DNA from: Njordibacter sp937773555
Lineage (GTDB): Bacteria; Pseudomonadota; Gammaproteobacteria; Pseudomonadales; Balneatricaceae
Length of the DNA: 64,000 nucleotides
Direction of reading: 5' to 3'
NCBI RefSeq assembly: GCF_047730085.1
Contig: NZ_CP159830.1
Coordinates: 124,001 to 188,000 of the forward strand
Part shown: positions 25,207-33,816 of the stretch, one piece after another
How positions within the stretch are numbered: position 1 is the first letter of the stretch
Layout: each line of letters begins with the position of its first letter
Translations under genes and position numbers: made by a program
The notes under the pieces: generated by a model
Told to the model about the DNA's origin: nothing
The model's input: only the letters and a program-made list of their open reading frames with translations
The model's database searches: none

Positions 25207-25617
25207 ATGAAATACAAGTCGATCACTTCCGTCTGTGCAGCGCTATCCACCTTTTTTGCGGTGGCCTTTATCTCAGCACCTGATGTGTTTACCTTTAACA
25301 TGTTCCCAAATGCAGAAGGCCTGGCGCTAGAAGTGGGGATTGTGAAGCGTTATATGATGGCAGCTATGGCATTAATGGGGGCTGTCATGATACTTGGTGT
25401 TCGTGAAGTGAGTGATGCCAAATCCCAACGATCTATTTTGTTGGCTTTGGGCGTTGGGTTTACGATCCCGTGTGCAACTTTGATAGCGTTGGTTGTGTCT
25501 CACAGCATCCCTCTGCAGGTGGTGCCGGTGGTTGCGACAGGTTTCGCAGCAACAATGTGCTACCGAGCCGTATTTAGATTAGAAACTCGTGATATGGTGT
25601 TTAGTGGCCATGGTTAA
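25207..25617 (+). CDS. four-helix membrane protein, function unknown
   Basis: A 136-residue protein with four hydrophobic segments (about 5-25, 48-66, 76-99 and 103-120). The pattern, with KRYMMAAMALMGAVMILGVRE and a Gly/Val-rich third helix, resembles small DUF4345-like membrane proteins, but I cannot assign a family with certainty. A similar-sized four-helix protein is encoded leftwards at 26470-26841. Two palindromes upstream suggest dedicated regulation, and a strong terminator follows 130 bases after the stop. Confidence 0.65.
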   Translation: MKYKSITSVCAALSTFFAVAFISAPDVFTFNMFPNAEGLALEVGIVKRYMMAAMALMGAVMILGVREVSDAKSQRSILLALGVGFTIPCATLIALVVSHSIPLQVVPVVATGFAATMCYRAVFRLETRDMVFSGHG

Positions 25618-25747
25618 TCTACGTTGGTTTCATTGATGTGGTCGAACCTATTCTGTCTTTTGATTAACGAAGCGCCTCGGTTGTTTTTATGAACCTTTCG
25701 TTTGTCCCAGCATACATAACACGTTTTAAAATTTTCTTGTGTGCTTT

Positions 25748-25770
25748 GCCCAGCAAAGCTGGGCTTTTTT
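25748..25770 (+). terminator. intrinsic terminator
   Basis: Perfect 7-bp GC-rich stem GCCCAGC-AAA-GCTGGGC followed by TTTTTT. It ends the transcript of the membrane-protein gene and lies just before the alphaCTD-like gene. Confidence 0.88.
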
Positions 25771-25800
25771 GGTGAAAATTAAAAACTAAAGAGACGTTAA

Positions 25801-26121
25801 ATGGATAGGTTTAGAGGCAAGTCGAACCAAGTGGTTTTTTTTAAAGAAATTTGTCAAGACAACAACTTTGCTGGAGAGCTTATAACAAAGCTGGCGTTGC
25901 GGACGAGAACCGCGAACGCATTAAGCGCTTCGGGAATCTTGACGATTGAACAGCTAGTGCAGTGCACCCCTTTAATGATTACAAGAATACCCAACGCAGG
26001 TCAGGTAACGCTCTTTAACATTGAAGAGGCGTTAACCGCGCGTGGCTTACGCTTAGCACCTGATCCAGCACCATACAAAACTAGGGCTAGGCGGTTTAGA
26101 TACTTAAGAAGTGAGTCTTAA
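25801..26121 (+). CDS. orphan RNA polymerase alpha C-terminal-domain-like protein
   Basis: A 106-residue protein. Residues about 30-85 (LALRTRTANALSASGILTIEQL, TPLMITRIPNAG, NIEEALTARGLRL) align with the alpha-subunit C-terminal domain (L-x-V-R-x-x-N-x-L-x-x-x-G-I, L-x-x-x-L-L-x-I-x-N-x-G, E-x-L-x-x-x-G-L). This double helix-hairpin-helix fold binds UP-element DNA and activators. No alpha N-terminal domain is present. The tail is strongly basic (YKTRARRFRYLRSES). It could compete with or tether RNA polymerase, or just bind DNA; function unknown. It stands alone between a terminator and a gene-free stretch. Confidence 0.72.
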   Translation: MDRFRGKSNQVVFFKEICQDNNFAGELITKLALRTRTANALSASGILTIEQLVQCTPLMITRIPNAGQVTLFNIEEALTARGLRLAPDPAPYKTRARRFRYLRSES

Positions 26122-26469
26122 GAGGCATTCATTTACTGCAATTTGCTAAGAAAAGCGCTTAACTCCTGAGTCAGGCCCAACACATTCTTTTAGATACTTT
26201 TCTGCATCGCTTTACCGCTCCTATGCTGGTGCTGGAAGATTAGTGAGCTAGGGTAGGGAGGTATAAATGCCTTTCTGCTTTTATGTAAAAGCAACTTAAA
26301 TGTGCGGTTTTACTGGCCCTGAAATCCTATGTATCAGCTTAAATTTCGCCAAAAGCGCCAATTAGGCTTCTAGCATTCCCAGCGTGTTTCCCAGTGGGCA
26401 CACGTCTATATAAGGTAATAATGAAGGAGGCCAACTACGCCCCCTTTTAAGAAAAAATTTATGGTTTCA
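26122..26469. other. gene-free stretch with a weak hairpin
   Basis: No supported gene. At 26424-26448 an 8-bp stem with one mismatch (AAGGAGGC / GCCCCCTT) followed by TTTT could be a weak plus-strand terminator. Confidence 0.4.
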
Positions 26470-26841
26470 TTATTTCGATTTTATGAAAAAACCTAAAGCA
26501 AAAAGAACAGTGACAACAGTGCTTACCCAGTCCATTGCTCCGCCAGGCGCTGCACCAGAAATAAGGATTTGATAAAGCTGCATTACAGCAAATAATGCTG
26601 CAATAAAACTTGCAGACTTTGCAGCCACTGCAAGCTGATCCTCATCGGCCCACTCAGGTAGACCATAGTTAAGAATAGCTAGGCCAGCCATTGCAGTGCC
26701 GCACGCTTGGGCTAGTGCAACTAAACTAAGTGAGGGTGTCCAGCCATACTGAGCAAAAACCATTGAGGGTAAAAAAACTAACTGTAAGGCCCAAATTGCA
26801 GCAAAAGTGGCTTGAAGCCTAAAAATTAAAGATAAACTCAT
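26470..26841 (-). CDS. four-helix membrane protein, function unknown
   Basis: A 123-residue protein with hydrophobic segments at about 5-28, 38-58, 72-92 and 100-120, ending in FFIKSK. Polar loops carry PEWADEDQLAV. I do not recognise a named family. It is monocistronic and faces away from the ugp operon, with a 627-base divergent intergenic region. Confidence 0.6.
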   Translation of the reverse strand: MSLSLIFRLQATFAAIWALQLVFLPSMVFAQYGWTPSLSLVALAQACGTAMAGLAILNYGLPEWADEDQLAVAAKSASFIAALFAVMQLYQILISGAAPGGAMDWVSTVVTVLFALGFFIKSK

Positions 26842-27468
26842 AGCATTTCCTTTTTATTAATTGTTTTTATGGATATCGTGAGCAACTTTACACTATCGTC
26901 ATCTACGACTTAAGTCTAGTCCATAACTGAGAAATTTGAGCTGGAAAAATAAAACCATGGTGGCCATACAGCGTTGACTATTAATCTAAGCCCCATTGCT
27001 ACCAATGGCAATGATGAATATGTAGATGACCGTGTGAACTTGCCATCACTGACAGAAACTGGATACGTTGGGTAAATCTTATCTTTTAATTACGCCCCAT
27101 AGTAGGTTGGCATCATCTGTAATGGCTTACGGGCTTATAAGAAAATATTATTCAGTCGCGCTTTTTAAATGATCATACGAACAATATAAAGTGTTTTTAC
27201 ATTACTTAATCGATTAAAAAGGTTTTTTATCGTCATTCGAACACATTGCTTTTCAAGCTTACGATAGGGTAGTATCAATTGACTGGCGTTAAAGTGTCAT
27301 GATTTTTAGCCGCTCTGCAGTTCGCAAATTGGAGCTTTTTACCAGTTTCGATGAGAACAGTTGAAACGCAATAAATTTGTTTGATCCGTAAACTAGATAC
27401 TTAATAACGACTTTAGTTCGATAAAGTTAACAATAAATTAAATAACAGTTTTTAAAGGGAGAGATCCA
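26842..27468. promoter_or_regulatory. divergent regulatory region with candidate GlpR sites
   Basis: The 627-base region upstream of ugpB has no supported gene. Three elements resemble GlpR-operator halves (consensus about ATGTTCG..CGAACAT): GATCATACGAACAAT near 27171, GTCATTCGAACACAT near 27232 and TTTAGTTCGATAAAG near 27412. A glpR-like gene lies in the same locus. The matches are imperfect; promoter position is not fixed. Confidence 0.35.
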
Positions 27469-28773
27469 ATGCTTAAAAAAACATTAGTTGCAGCTTCAGT
27501 CGCTGCAGCACTACTTTCTGGCGCAGCAAATGCTGCGGTTGAAGTTAATTGGTGGCATGCAATGGGCGGCACCAACACGGAAAGAGTTAACAAGATTACT
27601 GCTGATTTCAATGCGTCACAAACAGATTATCAAATTAACGCGGTTTATAAAGGTAACTATACCGAAACAATGACAGCTGCTATTGCTGCTTTTAGAGCTA
27701 AAAAACAGCCACACATTGTGCAAGTGTTTGAAGTGGGAACTGCTACCATGATGGCGGCGAAAGGTGCTGTTTATCCGATTGAGCAGGTAATGAATGATGC
27801 AGGTGTTAAATTAAATAAATCAGATTATTTACCTGCGGTAATCTCATACTACCAAACACCTGAAGGCGAATTGCTATCAATGCCTTTTAACAGCTCTACA
27901 CCTGTGCTTTGGTACAACCGTGATGCATTCAAAAAAGCTGGATTAGATACTGCACCTGAGACATGGGACGAAGTGACAACTAGCGCTAAGAAGCTGGTTG
28001 ACAGTGGAATGAAGTGTGGTATTGCAGTGGGTTGGCAATCATGGGGTTTAATTGAAAACTACAGTGCCTGGAATAATATTGCTGTTGGCACCAAACAGAA
28101 CGGTTATGCCGGTCTAGACACTGAATTCACTTTTAATAACAAAAATGTAACGGCAAATTTACAGCGCTTGTCTGACATGCAAGCCGATGGCAGTTTCACT
28201 TATGGTGGCAGACGTGGTGAAAGCTTAGCAATGTTTACTAATGGCGATTGCGGTATGTGGATTAACTCGTCTGCATACTATGGTTCTATAAAAGGCCAAG
28301 CTAAATTTGACTATGCACAAACGATGATGCCGTTCGATTCTAACGTAACCAATGCTCCACAAAATTCAATTATTGGTGGAGCCACCCTATGGACCTTAAA
28401 AGGCCATAAAAAAGAAGAATATAAGGGTGTTGCAGAATTTATGCGCTACCTATCTTCTGCTGAAGTACAATCTTGGTGGCATCAAGAAACGGGCTACGTG
28501 CCTATCACGACGGCCGCTTATGAGTTAAGTAAGAAAGAAGGTTTTTACGATAAAAATCCGGGTACAGACATTGCTATTAAACAGTTAAGTTTAAACACGC
28601 CTACTAAAAACTCTAGAGGCGTACGTTTTGGTAATTTTGTTCAGGTCCGCGATGTTATCAATGCAGAAATGGAAAAAATCTGGAATGGCTCAAAAACGGC
28701 TCAAGAAGCAATGGATGATGCAGTTTCGCAATCAAACAAGCTATTACGCAAGTTTGAAAAAGCTAATAAGTGA
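27469..28773 (+). CDS. ugpB: sn-glycerol-3-phosphate ABC transporter binding protein UgpB
   Basis: Periplasmic binding protein of 434 residues, usual length. A signal peptide (MLKKTLVAASVAAALLSGAANA) precedes VEVNWWHAMGGTNTERVNKI, the classic UgpB opening. Further family blocks are PHIVQVFEVGTATMMAAKGA, PFNSSTPVLWYNRDAFKKAG, MWINSSAYYGSI and WWHQETGYVPITTAAY. It binds glycerol-3-phosphate and glycerophosphodiesters for UgpAEC. Strong GGGAGAG ribosome site upstream. A large stem-loop directly after the gene separates it from ugpA by 286 bases, so binding protein is probably made in excess. Confidence 0.95.
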   Translation: MLKKTLVAASVAAALLSGAANAAVEVNWWHAMGGTNTERVNKITADFNASQTDYQINAVYKGNYTETMTAAIAAFRAKKQPHIVQVFEVGTATMMAAKGAVYPIEQVMNDAGVKLNKSDYLPAVISYYQTPEGELLSMPFNSSTPVLWYNRDAFKKAGLDTAPETWDEVTTSAKKLVDSGMKCGIAVGWQSWGLIENYSAWNNIAVGTKQNGYAGLDTEFTFNNKNVTANLQRLSDMQADGSFTYGGRRGESLAMFTNGDCGMWINSSAYYGSIKGQAKFDYAQTMMPFDSNVTNAPQNSIIGGATLWTLKGHKKEEYKGVAEFMRYLSSAEVQSWWHQETGYVPITTAAYELSKKEGFYDKNPGTDIAIKQLSLNTPTKNSRGVRFGNFVQVRDVINAEMEKIWNGSKTAQEAMDDAVSQSNKLLRKFEKANK

Positions 28774-28789
28774 TCAAGCATAAATGATC

Positions 28790-28829
28790 CAACGACAGCC
28801 TACTTGGAAAAGTAGGCTGTTGTTGCTTT
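28790..28829 (+). terminator. attenuator-type stem-loop between ugpB and ugpA
   Basis: A 16-bp stem (11 perfect pairs ACAGCCTACTT / AAGTAGGCTGT around GGAA, extended by CAACG/TGTTG with one G-T pair) followed by CTTTTA. It lies 16 bases after the ugpB stop and is probably a partial terminator or mRNA stabiliser. Confidence 0.75.
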
Positions 28830-29059
28830 TATAAATGTCTTTTTACACACTTTAAATCAATAGTTAATAAGCTCATATCCTCTGTGGATTCTCAACAGTT
28901 AACAATGCACAATGCTGTTTAGCAAAAAGACTATCCCTAATTCTCTGCTTGCCCCAATTTCAGCTGTTTAAATACTTATTCTTTAAAGCTAATATAGGTG
29001 GAAGGTTAATTTAATACTCCAGAATATCCACTCAACTTCGTTAAAACCTTGGTATTGCA

Positions 29060-29941
29060 ATGCATAAACGTGTCCATTACAACACATCGTATTTACCTTA
29101 TTTATTGGTAGCGCCACAAATAACCATTACCTTATTATTTTTTATTTGGCCAGCGGTTCAAGCCCTTTACCAATCGTTTTTACTAGAAGATGCCTTTGGA
29201 TTATCGACTGAATTCGTATGGTTCGACAATTTCGCTGAACTTTATGATAGTGAAAATTATTTAAATTCATTCACTAGAACTGCCTTCTTTTCAGTCTCTG
29301 TCGCCGCACTTTCTATGGGGTTTGCATTATTTTTTGCAGCGCTAGCTGACAGGGTCATTAAAGGTTCCCATACTTATAGAACACTCCTAATTATTCCCTA
29401 CGCAGTAGCCCCGGTTTTAGCAGGTACTTTGTGGTTGTTTTTGTTTAATCCAACATTGGGGATCATCCCTTATTTTCTCGACATTGTAAGCATAAATTGG
29501 AATCATAAACTCAATAGTGGCCAGGCAATGAGCTTAGTTATTATTGCTGCTGCTTGGAAACAAGTTAGCTACAATTTCTTATTCTTTGTTGCCGCTATGC
29601 ACTCTATTCCAAAATCGTTAATTGAAGCCGCTGCCATTGATGGCGCAGGGCCATTGCATCGGTTTCGTACCATTATTTTCCCACTGATTTCACCTACAAC
29701 TTTCTTTTTATTGGTCGTCAACATCATTTATGCCTTCTTCGATACTTTTGGCATAATTCACGCAATCACCAGTGGAGGGCCAGGTAATTCAACTGAGATA
29801 CTGGTTTACAAAGTATTTAATGATGGTTTTGTTGGGCTTGATCTTGGTGGGTCTGCTGCGCAGTCAGTTATTTTAATGTTTATTGTTATTTTACTTACCG
29901 TAGTCCAATTTAAATATGTAGAGCGCAAGGTAGAATACTAA
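29060..29941 (+). CDS. ugpA: glycerol-3-phosphate ABC transporter permease UgpA
   Basis: Six-helix inner-membrane permease of 293 residues. It has LLVAPQITITLLFFIWPAVQAL at the start and the EAA loop SLIEAAAIDGAGPLHRFRTIIFPLISP near 190, which docks on UgpC, plus HAITSGGPGNSTEILVYKVFNDGF typical of UgpA. It pairs with UgpE, whose ATG overlaps the end of this gene. Confidence 0.93.
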   Translation: MHKRVHYNTSYLPYLLVAPQITITLLFFIWPAVQALYQSFLLEDAFGLSTEFVWFDNFAELYDSENYLNSFTRTAFFSVSVAALSMGFALFFAALADRVIKGSHTYRTLLIIPYAVAPVLAGTLWLFLFNPTLGIIPYFLDIVSINWNHKLNSGQAMSLVIIAAAWKQVSYNFLFFVAAMHSIPKSLIEAAAIDGAGPLHRFRTIIFPLISPTTFFLLVVNIIYAFFDTFGIIHAITSGGPGNSTEILVYKVFNDGFVGLDLGGSAAQSVILMFIVILLTVVQFKYVERKVEY

Positions 29942-30780
29942 TGATAGAAAATAGACCAATGGCGACTTTTGTCAGTCATACGGTGTTGATCTTAGGGGTA
30001 GCGTTAATTGTATTCCCTATATGGGTAATGGTTGTTGCAGCTAGCCACGACGCTTTGCGGTTAACACAAGTGCCATTGCCGTTGTTACCGGGCAATCAGT
30101 TTTGGATTAATCTCAAACTGCTTTTTAGTGGCAAAGGCTTTAGTGCACCTATTCACTTAACATTGCTGAACAGCTTGGCCATGGCGTTGATGATTTCGGT
30201 AGGTAAAATTGTAATTTCAATCATTTCTGCCTTTGCAATCGTCTACTTTAAATTTCGCTTTCGTATGTTCTTTTTTTGGATGATATTCCTTACTTTAATG
30301 CTGCCAGTTGAAGTGCGGATACTGCCCACTTATGAAGTGATCGCTAACTTCGGCATGCTTGATACTTATGCCGGCTTAAGCATCCCACTGATCGCTTCTG
30401 CAACTGCTACGTTTATGTTTAGACAAACCTTTATGACTATCCCTGACGAATTAATGGAAGCCTCTAGGATAGACGGTGCAAGCCCTATGCGATTTTTCTT
30501 TGATGTGGTCATCCCTATGTCGAGAACTAATATAGCTGCTTTGTTTGTTATTTTGTTTATATTTGGTTGGAATCAGTATCTGTGGCCACTGCTTGTGACC
30601 ACAGATCCTGACATGTACACAGTCGTAATGAGTATTAAACAAATGCTGGAATCTGGAGAGAGTGAGCCTATGTGGCACCTGATCATGATGACAGCCCTTG
30701 TTGCAATGCTGCCACCTATTTTAGTGGTTATTTTTATGCAGAAAATTTTTGTTAAAGGCCTGACGGATTCGGAGAAGTAA
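29941..30780 (+). CDS. ugpE: glycerol-3-phosphate ABC transporter permease UgpE
   Basis: Six-helix permease of 279 residues. It carries LPVEVRILPTYEVIANFGMLDTYAGL near 120, the EAA loop ELMEASRIDGASPMRFFFDVVIPMSR near 177 and the UgpE-like GWNQYLWPLLVTTDPDMYTV near 220. It overlaps ugpA by one base (TAATG) and is followed two bases later by ugpC, so all three are translationally linked. Confidence 0.93.
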   Translation: MIENRPMATFVSHTVLILGVALIVFPIWVMVVAASHDALRLTQVPLPLLPGNQFWINLKLLFSGKGFSAPIHLTLLNSLAMALMISVGKIVISIISAFAIVYFKFRFRMFFFWMIFLTLMLPVEVRILPTYEVIANFGMLDTYAGLSIPLIASATATFMFRQTFMTIPDELMEASRIDGASPMRFFFDVVIPMSRTNIAALFVILFIFGWNQYLWPLLVTTDPDMYTVVMSIKQMLESGESEPMWHLIMMTALVAMLPPILVVIFMQKIFVKGLTDSEK

Positions 30781-30782
30781 TA

Positions 30783-31835
30783 ATGTCAACTATCAACATG
30801 CAACAACTGAAAAAGTCATACCAAGATAGCGAAGTTATTCACGGTATCAATATAGATATTGAGGAAGGCGAGTTTATTGTTTTAGTAGGCCCATCCGGCT
30901 GCGGTAAATCTACCCTGCTACGGATGGTCGCGGGACTAGAGAGCATCACCTCTGGTGAAGTTAAAATTGATGATAAGGTCGTTAATGACCTTGAGCCAAA
31001 AGATCGTGGTATTTCGATGGTCTTTCAAAACTATGCCCTTTATCCCCATATGACGGTATATGACAATATGGCCTATGGTTTAAAGCTAATGAAAATGCCT
31101 AAGGATGAAATAGATAAACGCGTACAAGATGTGGCTAAATTACTGCAAATTCAAGACTACCTGCAACGTCGCCCTAGCAAGCTTTCTGGTGGCCAACGCC
31201 AGCGAGTAGCAATGGGTCGCGCCATTGTGCGCGACCCTAAGGTGTTCTTGTTTGATGAGCCGCTTTCTAACTTAGATGCTAAGTTACGCGTACAAATGCG
31301 CATGCAAATTAAAACGCTACAACAAAAACTTGCTGTAACAACGATCTATGTAACTCATGATCAAGTTGAAGCGATGACAATGGCGGACCGATTAGTTGTT
31401 TTGAATAATGGCATTGCTGCGCAAATTGGCACGCCAATGGAAATTTATGACGATCCTAAAGATCAATTTGTAGCAGGCTTTATTGGCTCTCCGGCTATGA
31501 ACTTTTTAGATTGTGAAGTGTGTGATGAAAGCATAAAAATAGGACAACAGAGTATTGCCACACCTACACACGTTACCCAGCGTGGCAAAATAGTGTTAGG
31601 CATCAGGCCTGAACATTTCAATCAGTCAGTCTCAGACTTACAAGGAACGGTGCAGATGATTGAAAAGTTAGGGTCTAACGTTTTATTGTACCTAAAAATG
31701 GAAAACTCTGAGCAACCGGTTGTAATCCAATGTGATGGCCAATTAGATGCCAAAATTGGTGCTGTCTACCCCTTCAGCTTTAATACAGAAAAACTATATT
31801 TCTTTGATACTAACACTCAGCAGAGGATTTATTAA
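30783..31835 (+). CDS. ugpC: glycerol-3-phosphate ABC transporter ATPase UgpC
   Basis: ATPase of the MalK/UgpC group, 350 residues. It shows Walker A GPSGCGKST near 37, signature LSGGQRQRVAMGRAIVRDP near 135, Walker B VFLFDEPLSNLDAKLR and the H-loop TIYVTHDQVEAMTMADR. A C-terminal regulatory TOBE domain (VLGIRPEHF onward) follows. It energises UgpAE. Confidence 0.94.
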   Translation: MSTINMQQLKKSYQDSEVIHGINIDIEEGEFIVLVGPSGCGKSTLLRMVAGLESITSGEVKIDDKVVNDLEPKDRGISMVFQNYALYPHMTVYDNMAYGLKLMKMPKDEIDKRVQDVAKLLQIQDYLQRRPSKLSGGQRQRVAMGRAIVRDPKVFLFDEPLSNLDAKLRVQMRMQIKTLQQKLAVTTIYVTHDQVEAMTMADRLVVLNNGIAAQIGTPMEIYDDPKDQFVAGFIGSPAMNFLDCEVCDESIKIGQQSIATPTHVTQRGKIVLGIRPEHFNQSVSDLQGTVQMIEKLGSNVLLYLKMENSEQPVVIQCDGQLDAKIGAVYPFSFNTEKLYFFDTNTQQRIY

Positions 31836-31990
31836 ACAATATAACGACGCTATCTCATCAATTTTTAGTGGTCTGCCTTGGCTAAACTCACATTTATCAG
31901 TGGCACGCCTTTGGTCTGTAACATAAGATTACTGAGTTAGAGAACAACAAAAACTAAACTAAACATTAGTCAAACACATTGGGACAAAGC

Positions 31991-32713
31991 ATGTTAACTT
32001 CAAAAATTATGGCGCATCGAGGGCTCTCTAGCTTAGCGCCTGAAAACTCTTTATCAGCATTAAAAAAAGCCGCTGAAGAAGGCTGCCAATGGGTTGAAAT
32101 AGATGCTGTTGCCTGCGGTGATGGCACTATTGTGATGTGGCATGACAACAGTGTTGATCGCTGCTCTGATGGCACAGGGTTACTTAGCGACCATAACGCC
32201 ACAAGCATAACTGCACTTGATTGTGGCGCTTGGTTCTCTGATTTGTTTCAAGGCGAAAAGATGGCCACCATTGAAGAGGCGATCGTTTTAATTCAATCTC
32301 TAGGGTTAGGGCTTAATTTAGAATTCAAACTTTATGAAAATAGTCCAGAGAAAGTAGTTGCACCTGTGTTGGCACTATTACAAAAGCATTGGGAAGACCT
32401 TGATAAACTAATTATTTCAAGCTTTGATCAAGCTGCGTTAGAGTACTGTCATAATCATCAGCCTGAATTGCAACTTGGCAAGTTATACGATGAAATCCCT
32501 GAAAACTGGTTAGCGCAAATGCAAAGCATTAACGCCGTGAGCTGTCATTGCAATTACAAACTATTGCAAAAAGTGCAAGTAGAAGCTATAAAAGCTGCAG
32601 GTTATGAGGTTTATTGTTATACCCCAAATGACCCTGAATTAGTAAAAGCACATTGGGGTTGGGGCGTGGATGCGATAATTACTGATTATCCGCAAAGGTA
32701 TAACCACGTTTAA
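31991..32713 (+). CDS. ugpQ: glycerophosphodiester phosphodiesterase UgpQ
   Basis: Cytoplasmic GDPD enzyme of 240 residues that hydrolyses glycerophosphodiesters to glycerol-3-phosphate and an alcohol. Catalytic residues are visible: AHRGLSSLAPENSLSAL (His-Arg, Glu), EIDAVACGDGTIVMWHDNSVDR (Glu, Asp, His) and NLEFKLY. The C-terminal GWGVDAIITDYPQRY is the family end. No signal peptide, consistent with UgpQ rather than GlpQ. I start at ATG 31991; an upstream TTG adds four residues only. Confidence 0.92.
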   Translation: MLTSKIMAHRGLSSLAPENSLSALKKAAEEGCQWVEIDAVACGDGTIVMWHDNSVDRCSDGTGLLSDHNATSITALDCGAWFSDLFQGEKMATIEEAIVLIQSLGLGLNLEFKLYENSPEKVVAPVLALLQKHWEDLDKLIISSFDQAALEYCHNHQPELQLGKLYDEIPENWLAQMQSINAVSCHCNYKLLQKVQVEAIKAAGYEVYCYTPNDPELVKAHWGWGVDAIITDYPQRYNHV

Positions 32714-32764
32714 GCACCAGTACCTTAATTGCATAACTACAATTTATAAACGAGCATCTAGCAA

Positions 32765-33535
32765 TTGAAACTCAACGTTAGACAAGAATTAATATTAGCG
32801 CAATTAAGCGGCAAAGAGTTTGTCAGTGTTGAGTCACTATCCTTGCACTTTGACATGGCAGCACAAACTATTCGCCGCGACATTACCCAATTGTGTGATT
32901 TAGGCCTAGCCAGGAGGCATCATGGTGGTGTGGGCCAGCTCCCTAGTGCTGAAAACTTATCGTTCGGTAATCGACGTATTATTAATGCCCAAGAGAAAGA
33001 GTTAATCGCACAGTGCATCGCCAGCTTTATTCCAGATAACGCTTCAATTGCACTAGGGATTGGCACTACAATGGAGGCGATTGCCAAGCAATTAAGGCCT
33101 AAAAAAGGGCTTAAAATCATTACTAATAACCTCAATGTTGCCAGTATATTTTTTCAAAAAAGTGACATCGAAGTGCTGGTCAGTGGTGGTAATTTACGCC
33201 CTGCAGATCAAGATTTAATAGGCGAACAGACGGTAGAATTTTTTAATAACTTCCATGTCGATTTTGCTATTGTAAGCGTCGGTTCTTTAGATATCCAACG
33301 TGGCTTAATGGACTTTGATCGTGATAACGCCTGCATCACGCAAGCTATCTTAAACAATGCCGAGCATAAAATACTGGCTGCCGATATGAGCAAATGGAAC
33401 AAAAAAGCATTTGCTAAAGTCGCAGGGTTTTCCAGCATAGATTACTTTTTCACCGATCAAATAGATAATTCTGTGATCGCTGATCAATTACAGCAACACA
33501 ATATAGAAATAACCACCTGCGCCAAAGACACATAG
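32765..33535 (+). CDS. glpR: DeoR-family regulator GlpR-like
   Basis: Regulator of 256 residues. An N-terminal DeoR winged helix (FDMAAQTIRRDITQLCDLGLARRHHGG near 27-55) and a sugar-phosphate-binding DeoRC domain (IGTTMEAIAKQL, ITNNLNVASIFF, LVSGGNLRPADQDLIGEQTV) match GlpR, which represses glycerol-3-phosphate genes and is released by the sugar phosphate. The gene uses a TTG start at 32765. Its position after ugpQ fits control of this locus. Confidence 0.85.
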   Translation: MKLNVRQELILAQLSGKEFVSVESLSLHFDMAAQTIRRDITQLCDLGLARRHHGGVGQLPSAENLSFGNRRIINAQEKELIAQCIASFIPDNASIALGIGTTMEAIAKQLRPKKGLKIITNNLNVASIFFQKSDIEVLVSGGNLRPADQDLIGEQTVEFFNNFHVDFAIVSVGSLDIQRGLMDFDRDNACITQAILNNAEHKILAADMSKWNKKAFAKVAGFSSIDYFFTDQIDNSVIADQLQQHNIEITTCAKDT

Positions 33536-33816
33536 GCAATATTCCCATCTTTACGCCTGCCCTTAAAGCGGGCACTTACAATTGATCATATAGACTGTGT
33601 GCCCAGTAATGTGATGGCACCATCAACAGCAGTGGTCAACCTTGATAGCCAAACATTATTATCACACGTATTATTGGTGGTTGTGCAGGGTGGTGATGCT
33701 AAAATTAGTTGTAATTATGGTGGCCTTGTTCTCCAAGAACTAAAAGCGTTATGCATTATTATTAGTTCACAATAATAGACGCCATAAGTAATTTTTCACA
33801 CCAATATGGTAACCCT

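Noticed and set aside
26960..27075. Plus-strand frame with SPIATNGNDEYVDDRVNLPS, possibly coding
   Set aside because: No start or matching family, and it lies in a regulatory region; treated as chance or an unassignable relic.
33561..33580. TGCCC...GGGCA hairpin after glpR as terminator
   Set aside because: Five-bp stem with no T-run; too weak.
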